Of a stretch of DNA of 13,939 nt, positions 6,414 to 13,890 are shown piece by piece. Under the pieces are notes generated by a model. The model was not told the DNA's origin. It did not search any database and saw only the letters and a program-made list of their open reading frames with translations. The DNA is from Accumulibacter sp964428215 (GTDB taxonomy: Bacteria > Pseudomonadota > Gammaproteobacteria > Burkholderiales > Rhodocyclaceae). The first letter of the stretch is position 1, and every line of letters begins with the position of its first letter. The stretch covers positions 1 to 13,939 of the forward strand of contig CAYRXO010000091.1 in NCBI GenBank assembly GCA_964428215.1, read 5' to 3'. Both the position numbers and the translations under genes were made by a program.

Positions 6414-7313
6414 TTATTCCCAGAAGGTTTCGATCAGCCCGACCAGCGGGGCGGAGGCCAGGGAGCCGGCGACGCCGTATCCGATCCAGCCAAGAAAGGC
6501 GTTATCTTCGATGCGCACCGAGCCCGCACGCTGACGGATGCGCTCGATCTGCATGGCGTCGCCGTAACTTTCGGTGGGCGACGAGGTCGGCCGGCGCGAT
6601 TCTTCGCGGACGTAGCCGGCATCGAACGGCTTGACCAGCACCAGGGCGGCCAGCCCGCCATTGGCGACGTCGACGGTGACCGAGACGGGGCGCTTGACGC
6701 CGCGCACGTTGGCGCCGAGCGGGATGAACGGCGTGATGCCGGCGGCGGCGCCGACCGACGAGCAGAGCGCGCCGGATGGCTGGGCGGCCGGGCAATAGAC
6801 GAATTCCGTGGTTTGCTCGACGTCGTCGGCGTCGATGTACTTGACGACGTAGCGCCCGCCGCCGGCGGTGGGCGCCTGCGTGACCAGCATCATCTGCACG
6901 CCGGCGCCGTCGGCGTAGCGGTCGAGGCCGATGGTGGTGTCGAAGACCTGTTCCTCGCCGGCGGCATCGAGGTCGATGAATGGGACGTAGAGTAGGTAGT
7001 CGAGCAGCAGCAGGGTCTGATTCTGATTGGTCGTGCCGGTGACGCTGGCCGCCGCCGACATGAGGGTGACGGCCTTGAGCCAGCGGGCGCCGATCTGCGC
7101 CGGGACGAAGATGCCGTTATTCGGGTCGAGCCGTTGCGCGACGAGCGGGGCGCTGGCGTAGTAGTTAGGGACCGGGACGCCGGAGGCGGTGGAGTAGTCG
7201 AACCACTGGCCTGCGACGGTCGCCGCGCTCGGCGGCACCTTGCGAAAGAAGGATAGCCAGGAACGGCCGTCGGCTTCCGATTCGCACCAGGCACGGACGG
7301 TGGCAAAGCCCAT
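6414..7313 (-). CDS. virion-associated protein, paralogue A (299 aa)
   Basis: Function not recognised. I use the ATG at 7313 (MGFATVRAWCESEADGR), which overlaps the zinc-ribbon gene stop by one base (TGATG); a longer frame from 7538 only adds an Arg-rich shadow. Residues 124-230 show the shared blocks LDRYADGAGV (130-139), APTAGGG (147-153), VKYIDADD (157-164), TPFIPLGANV (194-203) and ALVLVKPF (223-230). The C-terminus is QRAGSVRIEDNAFLGW and SAPLVGLIETFWE. The same blocks occur in the same order in the following 301-residue protein, so the pair arose by duplication and then diverged strongly. Location between capsid and connector genes suggests a head-attached or adsorption component; an alternative is a tail fibre-like part displaced into the head module. 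Confidence 0.8.
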   Translation of the reverse strand: MGFATVRAWCESEADGRSWLSFFRKVPPSAATVAGQWFDYSTASGVPVPNYYASAPLVAQRLDPNNGIFVPAQIGARWLKAVTLMSAAASVTGTTNQNQTLLLLDYLLYVPFIDLDAAGEEQVFDTTIGLDRYADGAGVQMMLVTQAPTAGGGRYVVKYIDADDVEQTTEFVYCPAAQPSGALCSSVGAAAGITPFIPLGANVRGVKRPVSVTVDVANGGLAALVLVKPFDAGYVREESRRPTSSPTESYGDAMQIERIRQRAGSVRIEDNAFLGWIGYGVAGSLASAPLVGLIETFWE

Positions 7314-7579
7314 CAGACGCTCCGCCCGGTGAGCGCCGAGAGGAATTGGCGCAGGGTCAGCGTCAGACGGATGGCGCCGCGCTGCACGGGGTTCATGGCG
7401 TCGAGCGCGCCCTTGCCGCGCAGCGTGACCTTGCGGTTGGCCCAGATGGCGGCGGCGGCATGCCCGCAGCGGCGCTCGATTATCGGCTCGCCGCCGTCGA
7501 CGGGCGTGACCTTGACCGGCGCACCGCAGGCGGCACACTCGTACAGCGGCGGGAAGCGATCGGCAAGGCGCACGGTCAT
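7313..7579 (-). CDS. small zinc-ribbon protein (88 aa)
   Basis: The 88-residue product has CAAC at 15-18 and CGH at 38-40 (ERRCGHAAAAIWANRK), so Cys15, Cys18, Cys38 and His40 could bind one zinc ion in a short treble-clef or rubredoxin-like knuckle. Its C-terminal half is basic with a probable helix (QRGAIRLTLTLRQFLSALTG). I do not recognise a named family. The start is the ATG at 7579, which overlaps the upstream stop by 4 nt (ATGA); the frame extends upstream to 7735, but only as Arg-rich shadow sequence. It is flanked by presumptive virion genes and coupled to both sides, so a structural or assembly role is more likely than a regulatory one, though nucleic acid binding cannot be excluded. 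Confidence 0.78.
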   Translation of the reverse strand: MTVRLADRFPPLYECAACGAPVKVTPVDGGEPIIERRCGHAAAAIWANRKVTLRGKGALDAMNPVQRGAIRLTLTLRQFLSALTGRSV

Positions 7580-8007
7580 GCCTCGGTGATGGTCACGGCG
7601 CCGGCCGCGAAGCGCGGCTGGATCTGGTTGCCGACTGCAATCGGGGAATTCAGGTCGCCGTAGTGGAAAACGTCGGCGGCGCCACTGCCCTTGGCGGTGC
7701 ACGCCGAGGTGATGGTATTGCCGGAGGCGCCGCACTGCGGGAATTCGATGGCGGCGACGTTCTGTGTCGCGCCGCCAGAGGGCGCCGACCAGCCGCCGGT
7801 GGTGCGCGGCACATCCTGCGAGGCGTAGTTGGTGTAGGTGGCTTCGTTCGCCGAACCGTTGTCGGTGGGTCCGTAGCTGGCCGTGGCCAGGCGCACGCGG
7901 ATCTGCGTGATCGGCGCGCTGGCGGCGTTGTCGGCGATGTTGGCAATGGCTGCGGCGTTGTAGTACAGGCCGAGGATGTTGTTGCAGGTGGTGCGTCCTT
8001 TGGGCAT
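7576..8007 (-). CDS. tail-fibre-like/decoration family protein (143 aa)
   Basis: The product resembles a widespread phage family, often annotated as tail fibre or hypothetical protein, with the pattern LY-x-x-x-...-[SN]-x-N/A-E-x-x-Y-x-x-Y-A-x-x-x-V-x-R, W, then a FP-x-C block and a closing G-N-x-I-x-P-x-F-A-A-G-A. Here these appear as ANEATYTNYASQDVPRTTGG, AIEFPQCGASG and VGNQIQPRFAAGAVTI. Such proteins are small beta-sandwich-like virion proteins; whether this one sits on head or tail is unknown. AAGGAG lies 6 nt before the ATG. The gene starts 3 nt after the 62-residue gene and overlaps the zinc-ribbon gene by 4 nt. Confidence 0.82.
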   Translation of the reverse strand: MPKGRTTCNNILGLYYNAAAIANIADNAASAPITQIRVRLATASYGPTDNGSANEATYTNYASQDVPRTTGGWSAPSGGATQNVAAIEFPQCGASGNTITSACTAKGSGAADVFHYGDLNSPIAVGNQIQPRFAAGAVTITEA

Positions 8008-8010
8008 GGG

Positions 8011-8199
8011 TTACTCCTTGGACTTGCGGCGTGTGGTTTTTGGCGGTTTCTTGGCGTTGACCGCAGCAGCCCAGCCTTCACTGGTTGAGATTCGAATCAA
8101 TCCTTCATCTTCGGTATCGATTAGCTGTCCGGCCTCGTACTGCTCCAGATGCACGCCGTCGCACGAATACGTGAAGTCTTGAAGTGCCTTAAGTTGCAT
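8011..8199 (-). CDS. small protein following the major capsid gene (62 aa)
   Basis: I do not recognise this 62-residue protein. It reads MQLKALQDFTYSCDGVHLEQ, then an acidic centre (AGQLIDTEDEGLIRISTSEG) and a strongly basic tail (KKPPKTTRRKSKE). The size and charge split are like those of small head proteins encoded just after the major capsid gene. I chose the ATG at 8199, preceded by GAGG at a 6-nt spacing; a TTG four codons upstream (8211) would extend the frame but overlaps this Shine-Dalgarno. A strong terminator hairpin separates it from the capsid gene, so it probably sees less transcription than the capsid. Confidence 0.72.
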   Translation of the reverse strand: MQLKALQDFTYSCDGVHLEQYEAGQLIDTEDEGLIRISTSEGWAAAVNAKKPPKTTRRKSKE

Positions 8200-8212
8200 G
8201 CTGGGCCTCAAT

Positions 8213-8239
8213 AAAAAAGCCCCCGTTTCCGGGGGCTTT
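8213..8239 (-). terminator. intrinsic terminator after the major capsid gene
   Basis: On the minus strand a 10-bp stem AAAGCCCCCG/CGGGGGCTTT closes a GAAA loop and is followed by three more T (six in all). It begins about 21 nt after the capsid stop codon and would end a large share of capsid transcripts, letting capsid exceed downstream products. The plus-strand reading (TTTCTT) is a weaker U tract. Confidence 0.88.
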
Positions 8240-8260
8240 CTTGGTTGCGGTGACGGCAGA

Positions 8261-9649
8261 TCAGGAAGCCGCGATCTTGAGCAGCTTGATGGCCTGGGTG
8301 TTGCGGAGCTTGCCGCCGACGCGCTTGCGGATGTAGAACTTCACGAAGCCCGGGGTGGTGATCTCGTCGCGGGTGATGCGCATGCCGACGCGATCGGCGA
8401 TCAGGTAGCCTTCCTTGAAGTCGCCGAAGGCGAGCGGGAAGGTGCCTGCACCGACTGCCGGCATGTCTTCGGCTTCGACGACCGGGTAACCAGCGAACAT
8501 ATCGGGCTGGCCGGCGGCGAGGCCCGGTTGCCACATGTAGGCGTTGGTGGTGGCTTCCTTGTACTTGCGCATGGCGGCCAGCACCAGCTTGCTCGTCACC
8601 CAGGTGGCGTTGCGACGGTAGCGCGCACGCAGCGAGTAGACGATGTCGTAGAAGGTGTCTGGCGTGGTCGGCATGGCTGCGGCCTGGGCGGATGCGATGT
8701 ACTGCAGGGTGCCGAAGGCGCGGCTGGAATCTGCAGTGGACAACGGCGCCGGTCCGCTAAGAAATCCGGTAGGCTTCTTGGTGCCGTTGCCGGACACGAA
8801 GGCGGCGCCTTCACCGGCGGCGATGGCTTCGGCCGCCGAAGTGATCAGCCAGTCTTCGACGTTGAAGAAGAGGTCGTCGAGCGATTCTTCCGTCGCTTGC
8901 GGCTTTGCGGATGCCATGCCGAATGTTGGTGCGACTTCGGCCAGGTCGGGCGTGTTGGTCTGGTTGCGGGTGTCACCCTCGCCCAGCCATTCGAATGCGC
9001 CGCCGCCGACGTCGATCAGCTCCTTGTAGTCCGAGGTGCCGACCAGGCGCACGGTGGCGAGCTGGCGAATCGGTGAAATGTCGACCGACAGGCGGGCGAT
9101 CTGGCGCTCGATCTGCTCGGGCAGAGCGAATCCGCCGGCGGCGCCGGTGGAGGTGATGACCTGGGCAGAACGGGTTTCGCGGCTGTCAGCTCTGCTCTTG
9201 GCTTCGAGAGCCTTGGCGGCTTGCGCGGCTTTTTGCTGGCGGTCGTTGTCGCTCGGGGCACGCACCCAGTCCAGGAAGGCGTGGCGGTATTCGACGGATT
9301 CCTTGGTCTCGCCGTCGTCCTTGCCGTTGCTGAAGGCACCGGGACGGGAGAGCTTGGTTTCCATCTTTTCGAGATTGGACTTCATCTCGGTCAGGCTGCC
9401 GATGTGCTCGTCCATCTTGGCCAGCTTGGCGTCGAAGTCGGCGGTGGAATTGCCTTTCTTGACGGCATCAAGGCGGGCGTCGTTGGTCTTTTTGTACTCT
9501 TCGAAGGCGGTGCCGATCTTGTCGATGGCTTCGGCAACCGATTTGATTGTCGGGTCTTCGCGCTTTTCGTAGATGGCGGCCAGGCCGATGACGGCGAGCG
9601 AGGCCAGTTTGGCGCGGTAGGCGCCAAAGTCTTTTTGCATGTTTTTCAT
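8261..9649 (-). CDS. HK97-fold major capsid protein
   Basis: The 462-residue product is the shell subunit of the head. Residues about 1-110 are highly charged and helical (SVAEAIDKIGTAFEEYKKTN, SLTEMKSNLEKMETKL), matching the HK97 scaffolding delta domain that is cut off by the prohead protease. The mature part should begin between about 105 and 165. The N-arm signature TGAAGGFALPEQI (168-180), SGNGTKKPTGFLSG (286-299) and the late AFGDFKEGYLIADRVGMRIT (407-426) are hallmarks of the family. Length fits a capsid with a built-in scaffold. AAAGGA lies 5 nt from the first ATG; a second ATG three codons later is less well spaced. The protease gene is immediately upstream and a terminator lies just downstream. 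Confidence 0.96.
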   Translation of the reverse strand: MKNMQKDFGAYRAKLASLAVIGLAAIYEKREDPTIKSVAEAIDKIGTAFEEYKKTNDARLDAVKKGNSTADFDAKLAKMDEHIGSLTEMKSNLEKMETKLSRPGAFSNGKDDGETKESVEYRHAFLDWVRAPSDNDRQQKAAQAAKALEAKSRADSRETRSAQVITSTGAAGGFALPEQIERQIARLSVDISPIRQLATVRLVGTSDYKELIDVGGGAFEWLGEGDTRNQTNTPDLAEVAPTFGMASAKPQATEESLDDLFFNVEDWLITSAAEAIAAGEGAAFVSGNGTKKPTGFLSGPAPLSTADSSRAFGTLQYIASAQAAAMPTTPDTFYDIVYSLRARYRRNATWVTSKLVLAAMRKYKEATTNAYMWQPGLAAGQPDMFAGYPVVEAEDMPAVGAGTFPLAFGDFKEGYLIADRVGMRITRDEITTPGFVKFYIRKRVGGKLRNTQAIKLLKIAAS

Positions 9650-9660
9650 GATTGTCCTTT

Positions 9661-10353
9661 TCAGGTGGTGAGTGCGTTGAGCAGCCGATTGGCTGCCTTC
9701 ATGGCGACGGCGGTTGAATCTGCAGAATCTCTCCGCGTTTCTCCCATCCGCATGACGCGCGACACGAAGGCCGTCGCGTCGGACTTGCTGAATCCGGCCT
9801 CGCGCAGGATTTTTTCAGCGTCTTTCGGGGTATCCACTTCGTCAGCGGATTTGACATTGGTGACCCGGGCTTTTTCATTGGCTGGGAAGGTGACGATAGA
9901 GACTTCCCAGAGGTCGATTTCGGTCAGGGTACGGATGTCGGTTTCGGTGTCGTAGGCCCATTGCTTGGAAATGAAGCCGACAGAAAGGCCGTTTAGCGCG
10001 CCCATCTTGAGCAGGGCGAAGGCTTCTTTGCCACGCGTGGTATCCAGCGCAAGGCGACCCTTGATGCGCAAGCCCTTGGTGTCTTCGACCATTTCCGTCC
10101 AGATACCGATGGGCTCGTCGCTGTCGTGTTGCCAAAGCATGGCCGGCATGGTGCCGGCGGCCTTGTGTTCGGCCAGGCTGGTGGCGAAAGCGCCGGCAGC
10201 GATGATGTCGTTCCAGTTGTCGGTGACGCCAAAGACGGAGCCGTAGCCTTCGACGGTGCCATCTTCGCCGGTGGCTTTGATTTGCAGGGCGAAGGCGCGG
10301 GTTTCGCGGCCGCCTTCGTCACGCTTGGTTTCAATTGTTTGCGGGCGGTTCAT
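9661..10353 (-). CDS. HK97-family prohead protease
   Basis: This 230-residue serine protease acts inside the prohead, removing the capsid scaffold domain and then itself. Residues 34-55 (VEGYGSVFGVTDNWNDIIAA) are the usual N-terminal strand and turn. Candidate catalytic residues are His76 in MLWQHDSDEPIG, Ser124 in LNGLSVGF and Glu150 in DLWEVSIVTFPAN; all three blocks are in the right order and highly typical. The C-terminal 60 residues are charged and probably act as the removable tail. The gene overlaps the portal gene by 23 nt, and GAAGGAAA precedes the ATG. It ends 11 nt before the capsid start. Confidence 0.95.
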   Translation of the reverse strand: MNRPQTIETKRDEGGRETRAFALQIKATGEDGTVEGYGSVFGVTDNWNDIIAAGAFATSLAEHKAAGTMPAMLWQHDSDEPIGIWTEMVEDTKGLRIKGRLALDTTRGKEAFALLKMGALNGLSVGFISKQWAYDTETDIRTLTEIDLWEVSIVTFPANEKARVTNVKSADEVDTPKDAEKILREAGFSKSDATAFVSRVMRMGETRRDSADSTAVAMKAANRLLNALTT

Positions 10354-11548
10354 CGCTGGTTTCCTTCGTCGTGCTGGGGCTCATGTTGAGCGGGGTAAGC
10401 GGATCGTCGAGGCCGGGCAACGGGTCTTTGCCTTCCTCTTCGCGGATCTCGTTGCGTGTGTAGATGCCCATTTCGGCCATCGTTCGCGCCCATTGCGCGC
10501 GGTCTTTCATGGCGCCCTCGGTGAGATAGCGGGTGTCGAACTTGACGAACAGCGGGCCGCTGCCGTCGAGCAGGGTTTCGTCGATACGATCGCGCCAGGC
10601 TTTGTGCCAGGGGCGCAGGGTGTGCTTGAGGTGCGCGGCAAAGAAGGCTTCGGAGCTGGCAAAAGTGGCGGATTTGTCGCTGTGTCCGACCATGATCGGG
10701 AAAACGTTGAAGGCGCGGCATATTTCTTCTACCTGAAGTCGGCGCGTTTCGACGTGCTGGGCGTCGACGCCGTTCATGGCGGTGCTTGTCCATTTGGCGT
10801 TGCGGTCGAGAATCAGTGGGGCGCCGGCCTTGTTGGGGCCGGACTTCTGCTTTAGCCATTCGGTCAGGCGGTCGTGTTGTTCCTTGTTGAGCGTTCCTTC
10901 GACGGAGTAGACGCCGCCGGCACGCAGGCCGTTTTCGTGCATCGAAGCCTGGCTGCGCTCGGTGGCAATGGCGAGACCAATGGCGGACTGAGCGAGTTTG
11001 ACGGCGTTAAGGGAGCCGACCCAATCCCACTGGATGCCGTTGATGATGAAGACTTCGTCGCTTCCGAAGTCACCGATCAGTCCGAAATCATCCCAGCAGC
11101 GGTAGCGGACTTCGTAGCGCGATACTTTGCGCACATCCCAGCGGCCAGGCATGACCGGAATGAGCTCTCGCACGCGGCCGTTGTTTCCGCGCACTTTGAT
11201 CGATAGAGCCGCGCCGGTGAGCGCGGCGTGGAAGGTCATTTGCCGGCGCCATTCGAAGGAGGTCTGCCATTCGTTGGGGCGGCGCGACAGCAGCCGGTAT
11301 TCCGGGATGTTGGTAGCGCGCTCGGTAGTGCCATCGGCCAGCTCGCGGTAGACGTGCAGATCGGGCGTGGCCACGCCGTCGGCAATGACGCGGACGCAAT
11401 CGAGGACAGTGGAGACTTGTAGCGCGGTCTTGTCGGTGACGGCAACACCAGCGACAACGCCACCGCTGACGCCATCGATCAAGCTGGCAATCTGGTCGTA
11501 AGTGAGCTGGGCAGCTTTCCGGCCGAAGATGCGGTCGAGTAGTTTCAC
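10331..11548 (-). CDS. HK97-family portal protein
   Basis: The 405-residue product forms the dodecameric ring through which DNA enters and leaves the head. Family blocks include TALQVSTVLDCVRVIADGVA near residues 41-60, RRPNEWQTSFEWRR, SIKVRGNNGRVRELIPVMP, the clip/stem segment with LDRNAKWTS and the closing ETRRLQVEEICRAFNVFPIM, which is the strongest portal signature. The tail ends acidic and Ser/Thr-rich (SPSTTKETSDEPPANN). The start is GTG at 11548, which overlaps the terL stop as GTGA, with a GGAAA about 8 nt upstream; coupling is likely. Its end overlaps the protease gene by 23 nt. Confidence 0.95.
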   Translation of the reverse strand: MKLLDRIFGRKAAQLTYDQIASLIDGVSGGVVAGVAVTDKTALQVSTVLDCVRVIADGVATPDLHVYRELADGTTERATNIPEYRLLSRRPNEWQTSFEWRRQMTFHAALTGAALSIKVRGNNGRVRELIPVMPGRWDVRKVSRYEVRYRCWDDFGLIGDFGSDEVFIINGIQWDWVGSLNAVKLAQSAIGLAIATERSQASMHENGLRAGGVYSVEGTLNKEQHDRLTEWLKQKSGPNKAGAPLILDRNAKWTSTAMNGVDAQHVETRRLQVEEICRAFNVFPIMVGHSDKSATFASSEAFFAAHLKHTLRPWHKAWRDRIDETLLDGSGPLFVKFDTRYLTEGAMKDRAQWARTMAEMGIYTRNEIREEEGKDPLPGLDDPLTPLNMSPSTTKETSDEPPANN

Positions 11549-13278
11549 GCGGTTTCCGTTTCCCAGAATGAGGTGCCAGATTCTTCGACGGCTGCCAGCG
11601 CCCGGTTCATGGCGACGATGGTAGCGACGGCGGCGTCGATCTTGTTTTGCGGGCGCGATTTGCGCGGGAAAATGTTTTCGTTGCGGTCTTCCTGGACTTC
11701 GACGTTGCTTAACATCCAGACGTAGGCAGGGTTGCCGTCGTGGTGGAAGCGGCCAGCGTTGACGACGGCGTCGATTTCCTTCATCGGGTCGCTGAGGTAG
11801 CGGACTTGCTGCGGGATGTCGACGACGACGAAGCCTTCGGCGGCGAGGTTGGCGCCGAGCTGGTGGCCGCCCCAGGGGTCTTTGGCGACTTCGCGGATAT
11901 GCACGGTGCTGGCCGATTCGATCAGTTCTTCCTGGATCTGTTCGAGGTCGATCATGTTGCCGGGCGTGGCGATCAGGTGACCGCTATGGACCCATGCCTG
12001 ATAGTGAGCGTTTTCCGGTTTGTCGACGGTAGCCTGCGGGACGTAGTTGCGCGAAAAGGCGTAGTAGTGGCGGCCATCGTCGAGGTCTCGCCAGCAGAGT
12101 TTGACGCGGCTGGCGATGTCTTGTTTGCTGGCGAGGTCGAGGCCGACGACGCAGCCGTCCCAGGCGTGGCTGGCAAGCGTCAGGCCGGGGTCACCGGACT
12201 GCTGGAGGTTGTAGAGGTTGAGCCAGGGCGAGGCGGCGGCAACCCATACGTTGAGGTGCTTGGTCTTGAAGACGTTCTGCTTGCGTGTGTCGGCGACGGC
12301 GTCGCGCTGTTGCAGCTGGAGGTATTCGGCATCGATGGAGATGCCGTAGTTGGGGTTGGCTTTCTTGAGGGCGAGTTCGCTGGTCCAGTCGTCGTCTTCG
12401 TCCATGGTGAAGACGATGCCGAAGCGCTGGTCGTTGTCGACGACGCCTTCGAGGATCTTCTGCAGTTCCACCTGGTGCAGGTAGCAGGGGCCGGAGATGT
12501 CGGCGCCGGCGGTGGTGATGACGAGGATGAGCGGCTGGCTGCGGGCGCCCATGCCGGTCTGCATGGTGTCGAAGAGTTCGCTGGTCTTGTGTTCGTGGTA
12601 TTCGTCGACGATGGCGCAGCTGGGGCTGGCGCCGTCGCCAGGCTTGCCGATGACGGGCTCGAACTTGGAGTTGTTTTCGGCAATGGAGAGGTTGGAGACG
12701 TTGACGGTGAGGCCGTAGGCCTGGACGAAACGCGGGGTGGCGCGCGACATGAGCAGCGCGGGGCGGAAGACTTCGAGCGCCTGGTCCTGCGAGGTGGCGC
12801 CGGAGTAGATTTCGGCGCCAAATTCGCCGTCGACCGCAAGCATGTAGAGGCCGATGACGGCTGCGAGGGTGCTTTTGGCGTTCTTGCGCGGGACGATGAC
12901 GTCGGCAACGCGGAAGCGGCGCTTACCGGTGACGCGGTGCACCCAGCCGAAGATGCTGGCGAGGATGAAGATTTGCCAGCGTTCCAGTTTGATGAGCTGG
13001 CCTTTGGCGGCCCAGTCGCCCTTGATGTGGGGCATCAGCTCGGCGAACTTGCAAATGCGTTCAGCGGGGCGGTAGGGCTTGCCCTTGGCGTCTTCGATAT
13101 CCGGGTTCCATACGTAGGCGAAGTCGCCGGCTTCGGCGCGGGCGAGATCATTGAGGTGACGCTGGCAAGCGAGGCGGTGCCACTTGCAAGCGACGATCTT
13201 GCCGTCGACGACGTCACGCGCGTAGGCGGTGGCGATGTCGCCGAAGGTGGTCGGGGCGGAGGTCACAATTGCGCCCAC
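11545..13278 (-). CDS. terL: terminase large subunit (ATPase and nuclease)
   Basis: This 577-residue motor cuts concatemeric DNA and pumps it into the prohead. The ATPase domain shows a Walker A-like VPRKNAKST (129-137; Ala replaces the usual Gly before Lys), Walker B AIVDEYHEH (222-230) with the DE pair, and the coupling motif LVITTAGAD (252-260). The nuclease domain begins about 370 and contains GLDLASKQD (379-387), KDPWGG (466-471) and NKIDAAVAT (545-553), supplying the acidic metal ligands. The frame begins with GTG at 13278, but a second GTG at 13266 overlaps the terS stop as GTGA, exactly as at the portal start, so the true N-terminus may be four residues shorter. No convincing Shine-Dalgarno decides this. 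Confidence 0.95.
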   Translation of the reverse strand: MGAIVTSAPTTFGDIATAYARDVVDGKIVACKWHRLACQRHLNDLARAEAGDFAYVWNPDIEDAKGKPYRPAERICKFAELMPHIKGDWAAKGQLIKLERWQIFILASIFGWVHRVTGKRRFRVADVIVPRKNAKSTLAAVIGLYMLAVDGEFGAEIYSGATSQDQALEVFRPALLMSRATPRFVQAYGLTVNVSNLSIAENNSKFEPVIGKPGDGASPSCAIVDEYHEHKTSELFDTMQTGMGARSQPLILVITTAGADISGPCYLHQVELQKILEGVVDNDQRFGIVFTMDEDDDWTSELALKKANPNYGISIDAEYLQLQQRDAVADTRKQNVFKTKHLNVWVAAASPWLNLYNLQQSGDPGLTLASHAWDGCVVGLDLASKQDIASRVKLCWRDLDDGRHYYAFSRNYVPQATVDKPENAHYQAWVHSGHLIATPGNMIDLEQIQEELIESASTVHIREVAKDPWGGHQLGANLAAEGFVVVDIPQQVRYLSDPMKEIDAVVNAGRFHHDGNPAYVWMLSNVEVQEDRNENIFPRKSRPQNKIDAAVATIVAMNRALAAVEESGTSFWETETA

Positions 13279-13811
13279 TGGTCTTGAGTACCTTCTTCGA
13301 AGAGCTGGCCCTGACGGTTGTCGCTAGGTGTGACGCGCGAGCGGGCGGCGGGCGAAAGGCCAAAGAGGTCGAGGTAGCGCTTGACTTCGGCGGAAGCGTG
13401 GCGACCGACGACCCAGTGGTGCGAGTAGGTAAAGTTTCCGTTGGCGGTCTTGACCATGATGCCGTCACCGCCGGTATATTCCTCGCCGCGCGACTCGGCT
13501 GCGACGCGCGCTTCTTCGGCTTGCTTCATGGCGCGGGATAGCGCCCGCTCGGCCCAGACCATCTTGGCCCATGCCTGGCAGTAGAGCACCAGGGCGGCGC
13601 GATCGAGGCGGGAGACAAGGCCATAGCGCTCGAGCTCGCCAGCGATCCGCTTCCACTCCTTTTTTGCCTCTGGCCAGATCCACACCGGGAAGTCTGGGAT
13701 CTCGACTTCCGGGCAAAACTCGCCCAGCAGCGCGCCAATGGGCTTCTTGCTCGGGTTACCGCGCAACAGATGCACGGTCGCCGACTTCGGCTGCGGCCCT
13801 CTCTGTCCCAT
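13263..13811 (-). CDS. terS: terminase small subunit (P27 family)
   Basis: The 182-residue product recognises the packaging site and recruits the large subunit. P27-family marks are MGQRGPQPKSATVHLLRGNP at the N-terminus, WKRIAGELERYGLVSRLDRA (W-x-x-x-x-x-x-L-x-x-x-G-[LM]-x-x-x-x-D), the aromatic YCQAWAKMVWAERAL helix and the C-terminal FGLSPAARSRV box. An insert near residues 104-130 (EYTGGDGIMVKTANGNFTYS) is common in the family. GGAGA at 13821-13817 lies 5 nt before the ATG, making the start secure. Its end overlaps the terL frame by 4 or 16 nt depending on the terL start. In related phages an HNH endonuclease gene often precedes this gene; it would lie beyond the window. Confidence 0.95.
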   Translation of the reverse strand: MGQRGPQPKSATVHLLRGNPSKKPIGALLGEFCPEVEIPDFPVWIWPEAKKEWKRIAGELERYGLVSRLDRAALVLYCQAWAKMVWAERALSRAMKQAEEARVAAESRGEEYTGGDGIMVKTANGNFTYSHHWVVGRHASAEVKRYLDLFGLSPAARSRVTPSDNRQGQLFEEGTQDQWAQL

Positions 13812-13828
13812 GGCAATCTCCGTAAACG

Positions 13829-13851
13829 AAAAAACCGCCCGAAGGCGGTTT
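13829..13851 (-). terminator. intrinsic terminator upstream of the terminase genes
   Basis: On the minus strand an 8-bp stem AAACCGCC/GGCGGTTT closes a cUUCGg loop and runs into a U tract (six T in all) that ends 7 nt before the terS Shine-Dalgarno. It would end transcripts arriving from the gene upstream of the window, or act as a leader attenuator for the packaging operon. Stem and loop closely resemble the hairpin before the tail tube gene. Confidence 0.8.
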
Positions 13852-13890
13852 GGTTTGATGGTACACGCGTCTGCACGGTCTAGTTCATGG

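Noticed and set aside
7580..7735. N-terminal extension of the zinc-ribbon frame
   Set aside because: The extra residues are Arg/His-rich shadow of the 143-residue gene; the ATG at 7579 forms an ATGA overlap.
4379..8199. Diversity-generating retroelement or tail-fibre variation cassette in the accessory block
   Set aside because: No reverse transcriptase gene and no template/variable repeat pair are seen; the paralogue pair differs throughout, not at clustered adenines.
11740..13287. 515-codon open frame on the plus strand opposite terL
   Set aside because: It is an antisense shadow of a GC-rich gene: Val, Gly, Asp and Ala dominate, no motif is seen, and TerL on the other strand has all its catalytic motifs.
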